Shown here: piece by piece, positions 1-5,267 of the stretch
Position numbering within the stretch: position 1 is the first letter of the stretch
How the letters are laid out: each line of letters opens with the position of its first letter
Assembly: GCA_031271065.1 (NCBI GenBank)
Contig: JAISWP010000098.1
Location: 1-9,262, forward strand
Source of the DNA: Synergistaceae bacterium
GTDB taxonomy: Bacteria; Synergistota; Synergistia; Synergistales; Synergistaceae
Direction: 5' to 3'
Length of the DNA: 9,262 bases
Translations under genes and position numbers: made by a program
Notes under the pieces: generated by a model
What the model was told of the DNA's origin: nothing
The model's input: the letters and a program-made list of their open reading frames with translations, nothing else
Database searches by the model: none

Positions 1-30
1 CCTGAATCCTTTCCAGCATCCTTTCATACA

Positions 31-70
31 GGCCGGCCGCCGGGATATCCCGGAGCCGGCCTTCTTTTTT
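31..70 (+). terminator. Intrinsic terminator of an upstream plus-strand gene
   Basis: The arms at 31-37 and 55-61 pair over 7 bp. After a small 2x1 internal loop, 40-46 and 47-53 continue the stem around a GATATC centre. The stem is followed by CTTCTTTTTT. The T-run lies only on the plus side, so the hairpin should end transcription entering from the left edge. The gene it serves is outside the window; a TGA at 3-5 could be its stop, but there is too little sequence to tell. Confidence 0.8.
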
Positions 71-120
71 CCGCGCAAACTATTCAAATTTTCCCGGAGT
101 CCATACGGAGTCCAGACATT

Positions 121-154
121 AAAAAAGGGCTTACGGGAAATCCCACAAACCCTT
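121..154 (-). terminator. Intrinsic terminator of tRNA-Arg
   Basis: Read on the minus strand just after the tRNA, AAGGG (154-150) pairs with CCCTT (129-125). The stem continues through U-A and G-U pairs to a GGGA/TCCC top with a TT loop, giving about 14 bp in all. Six T residues follow (126-121). This is a classic Rho-independent terminator 8 nt past the CCA end. Confidence 0.85.
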
Positions 155-162
155 GATATCAC

Positions 163-239
163 TGGCGTGCCCGCCGGGATTCGAACCCGGGACCTTTGGC
201 TCCGGAGGCCAACACTCTATCCAGCTGAGCTACGGACAC
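163..239 (-). tRNA. tRNA-Arg (anticodon CCG)
   Basis: This is a 77-nt cloverleaf on the minus strand. The acceptor arm GTGTCCG pairs with CGGGCAC (one U-G pair), the D arm carries GCTCAGCTGGATAGAGT, and the T arm is CCGGG-TTCGAAT-CCCGG. The anticodon arm is TTGGC-CTCCGGA-GCCAA, which places CCG at positions 34-36 (plus-strand 203-205). It therefore reads the arginine codon CGG. The discriminator base is G and the 3' CCA is encoded in the DNA. A promoter lies 13 bp upstream and a terminator 8 bp downstream, so it is probably transcribed alone. Confidence 0.96.
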
Positions 240-251
240 TCATGCCTGTGT

Positions 252-280
252 ATCCTATAAAAAGGCGGCGGATTCGTCAA
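252..280 (-). promoter_or_regulatory. Sigma-70 type promoter for tRNA-Arg
   Basis: On the minus strand TTGACG (280-275) is followed by a 17-bp spacer and then TAGGAT (257-252). Transcription would start near 245, about 6 nt before the mature tRNA 5' end at 239. The spacing and position are textbook for a stable-RNA promoter. The short GC-rich discriminator usual for stringent control is not obvious. Confidence 0.7.
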
Positions 281-351
281 GGCTTGCGGCTCGATTTTTT
301 TTGGGGGCGGGAAATAAAATCGGTACGCGGGCGGATTTTAAAACGGCCTGC

Positions 352-876
352 CTATCGCCTGGTGACTCCCATGATGCTTTGCAGGCGGTACGCGGATAAT
401 TTTTCGATGTCCGTGTAATGGATGTAAATGGTAAAGCCCCACTCGTCGCCCGGTTCCATAAGTTCGCTGTTTCTGTCCGTCACGGTCGTGTACGGTTTCC
501 CTCCGCTGTCGCAGAGATCGAATGCGACGCGGACCGCGTCGAAGGAGTGGGACGATATGTTTTTCACGGTTCCGGTTATGTAAAGGCCGTTTTCGTCGGA
601 GTCCATCCAGCTGTCGATGAGCTCGAGGTCTATATTTCCCTTTATCGGCAAAGGAGGCGTCTCCGGTTCGCCCGAGGCGACCGCCGGGGCGTCGGGCCGG
701 ATCTCGGCGGGGGGCTCTGTTATCTCGGCGCTCTGTTTGCCGCCCGGCGCGGGAAACGCGGGTTCTGGGATCGTGCCGGCGTAGAAAAAACCGGAAAAAA
801 AGCCGGAGGCAAACCCCATTCCGAAAAAAAGGCCGAGCAGTATCGCTTTTTTCAAAACGGGATGCAGGCTGTTCAT
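352..876 (-). CDS. Membrane-anchored FxLYD-like domain protein
   Basis: This 174-residue protein has no assigned function. It has a short basic N-terminus (KK at 9-10), a hydrophobic Gly/Phe-rich segment at about 11-33 that should act as an uncleaved anchor, a Pro/Glu-rich linker at about 37-79, and a beta-rich domain at about 82-170. That domain contains the run GLYITGTVKNISSHSFDAV, a downstream D-x-x-G turn and a late EPGDEW. This pattern is typical of the FxLYD family of extracytoplasmic Ig-like domains. The gene starts 19 bp after the stop of the neighbouring minus-strand gene, so the two are probably co-transcribed. The Shine-Dalgarno sequence before its ATG is poor, which suggests translational coupling. 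No convincing terminator is seen between its stop and the tRNA promoter. The domain call is from pattern recall only. Confidence 0.75.
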   Translation of the reverse strand: MNSLHPVLKKAILLGLFFGMGFASGFFSGFFYAGTIPEPAFPAPGGKQSAEITEPPAEIRPDAPAVASGEPETPPLPIKGNIDLELIDSWMDSDENGLYITGTVKNISSHSFDAVRVAFDLCDSGGKPYTTVTDRNSELMEPGDEWGFTIYIHYTDIEKLSAYRLQSIMGVTRR

Positions 877-895
877 TCCAGTAAACGAACTTACT

Positions 896-1336
896 CTATT
901 CGTCCTCTGCTTCCCCGTATTCGGGGGTCTTGCCCGTGCGCCCCGATCTCCCCAGCACCTTCATGACCGAAGCCTTTTTCAGTTTTTTGTGATCGTCCAG
1001 TTCCATCGTGTACCTGACTTTTCTGCCGGCGGGGGCAAACCCTTTCACGGTAAAGCCCGTCAGATAGCCGCCCTTGCTGTCCATGAAAGTGAAGTTGGAT
1101 GAGAAGTACACCCCGTGGCTGCGCTCGTTGACTATGTATATCGACACCGCGCCGGAATCGTCTACCACCAGGCGTTCGTATTTCAGGTCCGTGCCCGGGA
1201 TTATTCCGCTCGGTCTGTATGGTGGCATTGCCGGTTTTTTCACCTTCGCCTCCGAGGTGCATGAAAACGCCGCGCACAAAATCACAGCCGCCGCCGCGGC
1301 GAGACATATTTTCGCGTATTTTTTAAAGTATTTCAC
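896..1336 (-). CDS. Small exported protein of unknown function (GTG start)
   Basis: This protein has 146 residues. The GTG start at 1336-1334 is supported by a strong GGAGGCGGAG ribosome-binding site directly upstream. The N-terminus (KKYAK, then a hydrophobic Ala-rich run to about residue 25, then SCTSEA) is a Sec signal peptide, with cleavage likely after Ala30. Cys21 and Cys26 are not in a good lipobox, so a lipoprotein is less likely. The mature part is basic early, then beta-rich. The pattern SIYIVNERSHGVYFSSNF, followed by a D-x-x-G turn and a PAG motif, resembles a diverged FxLYD-like domain, as in its downstream neighbour. The C-terminus is Lys/Arg-rich and ends in acidic residues (EAEDE). 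I do not recognise the family and assign no function. It heads a two-gene minus-strand unit divergent from rpmH. Confidence 0.75.
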   Translation of the reverse strand: MKYFKKYAKICLAAAAAVILCAAFSCTSEAKVKKPAMPPYRPSGIIPGTDLKYERLVVDDSGAVSIYIVNERSHGVYFSSNFTFMDSKGGYLTGFTVKGFAPAGRKVRYTMELDDHKKLKKASVMKVLGRSGRTGKTPEYGEAEDE

Positions 1337-1389
1337 CGATCTCCGCCTCCTGCCCGATAACTCTCCCTGATATGTTTTTCGGCGTAAAT

Positions 1390-1418
1390 ATTATATAATT
1401 TAACGAAGCGGCGGTAGT
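1390..1418 (-). promoter_or_regulatory. Possible promoter of the two envelope-protein genes
   Basis: A perfect TATAAT lies on the minus strand at 1395-1390 in an AT-rich patch, about 55 bp before the GTG start. The hexamer 17 bp upstream (ACTACC, 1418-1413) is a poor -35 and abuts the -35 of the rpmH promoter on the other strand. The two promoters would therefore share polymerase contacts. The -10 element is the only strong part. Confidence 0.4.
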
Positions 1419-1446
1419 TGTCCGGCGTGGCATTCTGTGATATAGT
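1418..1446 (+). promoter_or_regulatory. Promoter of the rpmH operon
   Basis: TTGTCC (1418-1423) is followed by a 17-bp spacer and then TATAGT (1441-1446), with a TGA just before the -10 that makes it an extended -10 promoter. The expected start is near 1453, leaving a leader of about 40 nt that includes the GGGAGGT ribosome-binding site at 1478-1484. Confidence 0.7.
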
Positions 1447-1492
1447 ACCGTGGTTGTTTTGCGAATTGCAAGGTTTCGGGAGGTGTTAGCGC

Positions 1493-1627
1493 GTGAAAAG
1501 GACATTCCAGCCGCACAATACGAGAAGAAAACGCCGCATGGGTTTTCTCGTGCGTTCGGCTTCTCCGAGCGGCCGCCGTATTCTTCGCAGCCGCAGACGC
1601 AAAGGCAGACGCCGTCTTGCCGTGTAA
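1493..1627 (+). CDS. rpmH: Large ribosomal subunit protein bL34
   Basis: This 44-residue protein is part of the 50S ribosomal subunit. The translation begins MKRTFQPHNTRRKRRMGF and is followed by the usual S-A-S-P-S-G-R-R-I-L block and a very basic C-terminus ending RRRLAV. This is the canonical bL34 sequence at full family length. The start codon is GTG, set by a GGGAGGTG ribosome-binding site 8-9 bp upstream. It is the first gene of the operon and precedes rnpA by 31 bp, the arrangement found in most bacteria. The usual divergent partner dnaA is not seen here; an exported-protein gene takes its place. Confidence 0.96.
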   Translation: MKRTFQPHNTRRKRRMGFLVRSASPSGRRILRSRRRKGRRRLAV

Positions 1628-1658
1628 CTGCGCTCTGTTCTCTGGCTCTGCATAATAG

Positions 1659-2057
1659 ATGACGAACCGTTCGGCATCATTCCCTTACGCTTCGTCTATG
1701 CGCCTGAAAAATTCGTGGGAATTCGACGCAGTATTCCGCGCCGGCCGTCAGTCGAAGGGCGAGCTGGTGCGGATTTGTTATTTATACAGGGACACGGGGA
1801 CAAGGGTCGGCGTCGCGGTCGGGAAGAAGATCGCGAACGCGGTGATGCGCGCGCGGGGGCGCAGGATGCTTCGCGAGTCGCTCAGGAGGATACTGCCGTG
1901 GACACGGGACGGGCTGTGGATCGTCGCTTCTCTGCGCGAGCGCGCTCTTCGCACTGACGCGGCCGCGGTTTACCGGGACATGGCGGGCGTATTCGAACGC
2001 AATGAACTGCTCGATCCTGATTGGGGCGGAGCGAACTGGCTGGCGGACGGCGGATAA
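1659..2057 (+). CDS. rnpA: Ribonuclease P protein component
   Basis: This is the 132-residue protein subunit of RNase P, which binds the catalytic RNA and helps it remove 5' leaders from pre-tRNAs. Conserved parts visible are the N-terminal RLKNSWEFDAVFRAGR (about 15-30) and the RNR-type helix VGKKIANAVMRARGRRMLRE (about 52-73), which has the basic face used for RNA contact. A C-terminal helix follows. The chosen ATG directly follows an in-frame TAG and gives the N-terminal SFPYASSMRLK, which resembles the aromatic leader segment of RnpA proteins. The ATG at 1698 is an alternative. Neither start has a clear ribosome-binding site, so coupling to rpmH is likely. The 3' end overlaps the probable start of yidD. 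Confidence 0.93.
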   Translation: MTNRSASFPYASSMRLKNSWEFDAVFRAGRQSKGELVRICYLYRDTGTRVGVAVGKKIANAVMRARGRRMLRESLRRILPWTRDGLWIVASLRERALRTDAAAVYRDMAGVFERNELLDPDWGGANWLADGG

Positions 2058-2284
2058 ATATTCCGAATACCGCGGCTATCGCGCTCGTAAAAGCGTACCG
2101 CAGGTATATATCTCCCATACTCGGCCCTCATTGCAGGTTTTATCCGTCCTGTTCGCAGTACGCGCTCGAAGCCTTCAGCAGGCATGGTTTCATCAGGGGG
2201 GTCATTCTGACGGTCCGCCGCCTTGCGCGATGCGGTCCGTGGCATCCGGGCGGGATAGACCATGTGCCGGATGAGTTTCATTAA
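2021..2284 (+). CDS. yidD: Membrane protein insertion efficiency factor YidD
   Basis: YidD is a small inner-face, membrane-associated protein that assists YidC-dependent insertion. This one has 87 residues from a TTG start. The whole family signature is present: AYRRYISPILGPHCRFYPSCSQYALEAF at about 26-53 (three Cys with the first two in CRFYPSC), then HGFIRG, a basic R-R-L-A-R-C segment, and a closing GGIDHVP. The start is uncertain because no ATG or GTG lies upstream of the conserved core in this frame. TTG at 2021 lies inside rnpA (37-nt overlap) and lacks a good ribosome-binding site. A purine-rich GGCGGACGGCGGA (2042-2054) sits just before ATA/ATT codons at 2054-2062. The gene lies between rnpA and yidC, as usual. 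Confidence 0.93.
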   Translation: MGRSELAGGRRINIPNTAAIALVKAYRRYISPILGPHCRFYPSCSQYALEAFSRHGFIRGVILTVRRLARCGPWHPGGIDHVPDEFH

Positions 2285-2304
2285 GGGAAATCGTTTCGGG
2301 GAAG

Positions 2305-3261
2305 GTGAATGATTTGGGTGGTCTGTGGGCCTCTTTAAAGGCTATGACAAGCGGCCTTATGCTTGGCGTGCTGGGTTTTTTTCAAAATCTGACGGGTTCT
2401 TACGGGATAGCTATAATTCTTCTCACAATCATCGTGCGGCTTCTGCTCTATCCGCTGTCCCAGAAGCAGATGGTGAGCATGGCGCGGATGCAGAAACTGC
2501 AGCCTCGCATGAAGATGCTCCAGGAAAAGTACAAGGACAAAAAGGAAAAGCTCAACGAGGAGATGATGCGCCTCTACCGGGAGAACAACGTGAATCCGAT
2601 GGCCGGCTGTCTGCCTCTGCTGGTTCAGCTGCCGGTGATGATAGTTCTGTTTCAGGTGCTGATGAACTACGAAGTGGCGGCAAACGCCGCTTTCCTGGGG
2701 ATCCGGCTGGAATATTCGGTATTCGACGGTCTCGCCGCGGCTATGCAGCAGACCGTGGCCGCCGGCGCCCGAGCCGGGATAGGAGATATCTTCCGGGGCA
2801 TCACGTCCCATCCGGCCGGGCTTCTTGACGTCGGAATGTATCTGCCGGGGCTCGTCCTGACCGGCGTCATCTGCTTCATGACCTGGTTTCAGCAGAAGAT
2901 GAGCGGAGCTGCCGACAACCCGCAGATGGCCACCATGAATATAATCATGCCGTTTTTCATGGCTTTCATGTGCCTGGGCCTTCCGGGTGGGGTCGTGGTC
3001 TACTGGGGAACGTCGTCGCTCATAGGCATAGTCCAGCAGTATGTCATAACTAAGCGCACCAAAATCGAACTGGAGAAAAAACCTGTTCTTTATAAGAACA
3101 AACCCATAGACGGCAGGGGAGAAATCCTCGAGACCGCCCCAGACGAGGACGAAGATGACGACGAGTATGAGTATGTATATGTTGACGAGGACGAATACGA
3201 TGAATACGAATACGAAGAAGCTGAGGACAACTGCGATGACGGCAAGAGGAAAAAGAAATGA
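2305..3261 (+). CDS. yidC: Membrane protein insertase YidC/Oxa1 (short form, acidic tail)
   Basis: This insertase places membrane proteins into the cytoplasmic membrane, with or without SecYEG. The 318-residue protein lacks the large periplasmic domain of proteobacterial YidC. TM1 at about 33-50 carries the groove arginine R45 (TIIVRLLLYP). A cytoplasmic helical hairpin rich in K, E and M follows at about 52-95, then NPMAGCLPLLVQLPVMI (97-113), a long extracytoplasmic loop (about 122-172), and TM segments at about 175-196, 212-228 and 229-248. Residues 280-312 form an unusual Asp/Glu/Tyr tract, followed by GKRKKK. The GTG at 2305 sits only 1-2 nt from GGGGAAGG. The TTG at 2314 has 8-nt spacing from it and may be the true start. 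The stop overlaps the jag start (ATGA). Confidence 0.95.
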   Translation: MNDLGGLWASLKAMTSGLMLGVLGFFQNLTGSYGIAIILLTIIVRLLLYPLSQKQMVSMARMQKLQPRMKMLQEKYKDKKEKLNEEMMRLYRENNVNPMAGCLPLLVQLPVMIVLFQVLMNYEVAANAAFLGIRLEYSVFDGLAAAMQQTVAAGARAGIGDIFRGITSHPAGLLDVGMYLPGLVLTGVICFMTWFQQKMSGAADNPQMATMNIIMPFFMAFMCLGLPGGVVVYWGTSSLIGIVQQYVITKRTKIELEKKPVLYKNKPIDGRGEILETAPDEDEDDDEYEYVYVDEDEYDEYEYEEAEDNCDDGKRKKK

Positions 3262-3953
3262 CGAGCGCTGAAACCCAAGAAACTTCGGAATTGCTGCGGA
3301 CAGAATCGATGATCCTGGACGCGAAATCAGCGGACGCCGCGAAGGAGACCGCGTCAGGGCTCTGGAACGTGTCCGCCGGCGACCTGGAAGTGGACGTCAT
3401 AGACGACGGCAGACGCCTGTTCGGTCTTTTGGGCAAAAAAATGAAGCTGCGGGTGTCCACGAAAGCCCCTCTCATGTATCTTCACGCAAGGGATTTTGCC
3501 AATTCTATCCTAAGCCAGTCCGAACTGAGCCTGACCGCGGCGCTGGGCGGCGATTACACGATAAACCTCGAAGGGGACGACTCCGCCATAGTGATAGGGC
3601 GTCACGGGGAGACCCTCAAGGCGTACGAGTTTTTGACCAACCTCATATACAGGACGGATCAGTCTGTCCCGAAAATACGCTTCGACTGCGCCGGATATCG
3701 CGCCCGCAGGGAAGAAAGCCTCGTGCACCTGGCCGAAAGCGTCGCCCGGGAAGTGATCCACAGACGGGCCCCGGTGAGCCTGGAGCCGATGTCCAGCTGG
3801 GAGAGGCGGATAATCCACATGGCTCTCCAGGACAATAAAGAGATAACGACGTCTTCCGAGGGGGAGGAACCGCTCCGCAGGATAGTCGTCTATCCCAGCG
3901 GGCAATCGGAGCGCCGCAGGAACTTCCGCAGGCGCCGTCCCCGTCCTGCCTGA
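3258..3953 (+). CDS. khpB: RNA-binding protein Jag/KhpB (Jag_N-KH-R3H)
   Basis: This 231-residue protein has the three-part Jag layout. The N-terminal Jag_N domain covers about 20-67 (sequence around DDGRRLFGLLGKK). A KH domain covers about 100-145 with the GxxG loop GRHG at 114-117, and an R3H domain covers about 150-212 with R183-x3-H187 (in WERRIIHMAL). An Arg-rich tail (219-229) follows. In Firmicutes KhpB binds RNA with KhpA and affects cell elongation and division; the role here is inferred from the family. ATG overlaps the yidC stop by 4 nt and the TGA overlaps the next ATG by 1 nt, so coupling is likely. The gene is also called jag or eloR. Confidence 0.93.
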   Translation: MTSAETQETSELLRTESMILDAKSADAAKETASGLWNVSAGDLEVDVIDDGRRLFGLLGKKMKLRVSTKAPLMYLHARDFANSILSQSELSLTAALGGDYTINLEGDDSAIVIGRHGETLKAYEFLTNLIYRTDQSVPKIRFDCAGYRARREESLVHLAESVAREVIHRRAPVSLEPMSSWERRIIHMALQDNKEITTSSEGEEPLRRIVVYPSGQSERRRNFRRRRPRPA

Positions 3954-4708
3954 TGTATCCGAAACTTTTCGGGCTGCTCGACACCTACTACGTCATCTGG
4001 AGCGCCGCCCTGTGCCTTATGGTCCTATGGACCAGGCGGCGCGCGTCTTGTCTTTACGGCATAGCGGCCGACGACGCCTCGGACATTCTGCGGTGGACGC
4101 TGGCCGGAGTTTTCATAGGGGCCGCGCTTGGCGGATACCTGGACAACTGGAGGAGGTACGCCTCAGACCCGGTTTCCATACTGCGTTTCTGGGAGAGCGG
4201 CGTCTCATCGGGCCCCGGGTTCATCGGAGGCGGGCTCCTGGGATTGTACAGGATAAGGAAGCTCGGCCTCTCGGTTGAAAGATTCGCCGAGTCCTCATCC
4301 CTCCCGTGCGCTTTCATGCTCGCATTGGGAAGATGGGGGTGCTTCCTCAACGGATGCTGCGAAGGGCTGCCGACCGATTCCGTCCTGGGCGTCAGGTTTC
4401 CTCGGGCGCCGGACACTGCCGTCTGGCCCTCTCAGCTGTTTGAATCATTCGCCGCGTTCGTCATCGGGACGGGTCTGCTGCTGATCGAAAATAAACTCAG
4501 GTCGAAGTCAGAGTTTCCCGGAAATGCCGTGTTATTCCCGTTATTCCTCGTGACCTACGGGCTTTATCGTATAATTTTCGATCGCCTGCGCCCCGGCGGA
4601 GGGCTGTTCCTGCTCGGGGCTGGAACATATTCCGGAATCGCCGCGGTGGCGGTCGGGATATGCTGGCTCGTCAGGTCGCGCGGTTATATGCGAAGGGCTC
4701 TGTCATGA
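3953..4708 (+). CDS. Lgt-like membrane protein (diverged prolipoprotein diacylglyceryl transferase family)
   Basis: This 251-residue multi-span membrane protein has hydrophobic stretches at about 11-26, 50-62, 86-98, 117-132, 165-178, 192-210 and 218-240. Lgt-family signals are GRWGCFLNGCCEGLP (126-140), GVRFP (146-150), PSQLFES (159-165) and YGLYRIIFDRLR (202-213). Lgt transfers diacylglyceryl from phosphatidylglycerol to the lipobox cysteine of prolipoproteins. Compared with E. coli Lgt (from memory), the arginine of the GR motif (R127) and the later arginine (R206) are kept. The N of GxxN and the E of NGE are both Cys here (NGCC), and the HGG motif position reads SSGPG. The NGCC form occurs in a known Lgt-like subgroup, so the family is clear but diacylglyceryl transfer is not proven. 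ATG overlaps the jag stop (TGATG). Confidence 0.8.
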   Translation: MYPKLFGLLDTYYVIWSAALCLMVLWTRRRASCLYGIAADDASDILRWTLAGVFIGAALGGYLDNWRRYASDPVSILRFWESGVSSGPGFIGGGLLGLYRIRKLGLSVERFAESSSLPCAFMLALGRWGCFLNGCCEGLPTDSVLGVRFPRAPDTAVWPSQLFESFAAFVIGTGLLLIENKLRSKSEFPGNAVLFPLFLVTYGLYRIIFDRLRPGGGLFLLGAGTYSGIAAVAVGICWLVRSRGYMRRALS

Positions 4709-5184
4709 CGGGGGGCCGGCGCGAAAAAAACAAAGACGTATGGTGGCACGGCGGGCTTTATTTTTCTTGCCTCCAATGCGGGGCCTGCTGCGGACGTGAA
4801 CCGGGCTCAGTCAGCTTTACGGACCGGGAACTGGAAGCCATGTCTGACGAACTGGGCATATCGACGGAGGAATTTCTCGGGTCCTGGGCCTGGGAAAAAT
4901 ATGGGGTCTTGTCCCTGCGGGAGCAGTTAAACTTCGATTGCGTCTTTTTACATACTGACAATGGCAGGGCAAGCTGTAAAATTTACGCGGTCAGGCCGTC
5001 GCAGTGCTCCGCGTTTCCATTTTGGCCCGATCTTCTCGGCGACAAATTTTTGTGGGACAGTTACGCATTGTCGTGTCCCGGCATGAATCACGGAGAGTTT
5101 CACGGCTATGACGAGATCAACCGTATCCTGGCGAAACACCGCGTTGGTTTTAAGTCGTCTCCCCGCCCGGCGGGTTTGATTTAA
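4705..5184 (+). CDS. YkgJ-type CxxCxxCC metal-binding protein
   Basis: This is a cytoplasmic protein of 159 residues from the ATG at 4705. That start overlaps the preceding stop by 4 nt (ATGA) and has AAGGG about 8 nt upstream. The ATG at 4660 would lie deep inside the previous gene and is not favoured. The CxxCxxCC signature, CLQCGACC, is at about residues 22-29, followed by a V-x-F-T-D-x-E-L helix start. Later cysteines occur in RASCKIYAVRPSQCSAFPFWP (split Cys pair, about 93-113) and in ALSCPGM. This is the family described as a zinc/iron-chelating or Fe-S domain (PF03692 type). Partner proteins are unknown. It is the last gene of the rpmH operon, and its TAA lies in a copy of the direct repeat at 5167-5192. 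Confidence 0.85.
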   Translation: MTGGRREKNKDVWWHGGLYFSCLQCGACCGREPGSVSFTDRELEAMSDELGISTEEFLGSWAWEKYGVLSLREQLNFDCVFLHTDNGRASCKIYAVRPSQCSAFPFWPDLLGDKFLWDSYALSCPGMNHGEFHGYDEINRILAKHRVGFKSSPRPAGLI

Positions 5185-5192
5185 ACCCGCGG
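5167..5192 (+). repeat. 26-bp direct repeat, copy 1 (upstream of lat)
   Basis: This copy matches 6646-6671 at 24 of 26 positions, with 18 bases (5175-5192) identical. It spans the stop codon of the CxxCxxCC gene. Bases 5170-5177 pair perfectly with 5183-5190 (8 bp, GATTT loop), but no T-run follows, so it is a weak terminator candidate. Confidence 0.8.
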
Positions 5193-5267
5193 CGCCCGGG
5201 TTTAGAAAAGGGCGGGACTCCGTATCAGCAGAAAATCATCATTACTATATATCATGGAGGTATGGAA

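Noticed and set aside
121..162. Possible integration (att) remnant next to the tRNA 3' end
   Set aside because: The stretch is fully explained as the tRNA's intrinsic terminator (14-bp stem plus six T), and no integrase or duplicated tRNA end is present.
167..418. 83-codon plus-strand frame starting in the tRNA
   Set aside because: It begins inside the antisense of tRNA-Arg and runs through its promoter; translated tRNA complement is a common false gene.
418..966. 182-codon plus-strand frame across the envelope-protein genes
   Set aside because: It is antisense to two genes with signal/anchor segments and sensible domains. Its translation is Arg/Gly-rich with no motif, and there is no ribosome-binding site.
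5193..5214. Second hairpin after the CxxCxxCC gene (CGCCC/GGGCG)
   Set aside because: Only 5 bp with a 12-nt loop and no T-run; not credible as a terminator, so how the operon ends is left open.
5201..5252. Promoter for lat
   Set aside because: Several AT-rich hexamers exist (for example around TACTATATAT), but none has a matching -35 with correct spacing and enough room before the ribosome-binding site.
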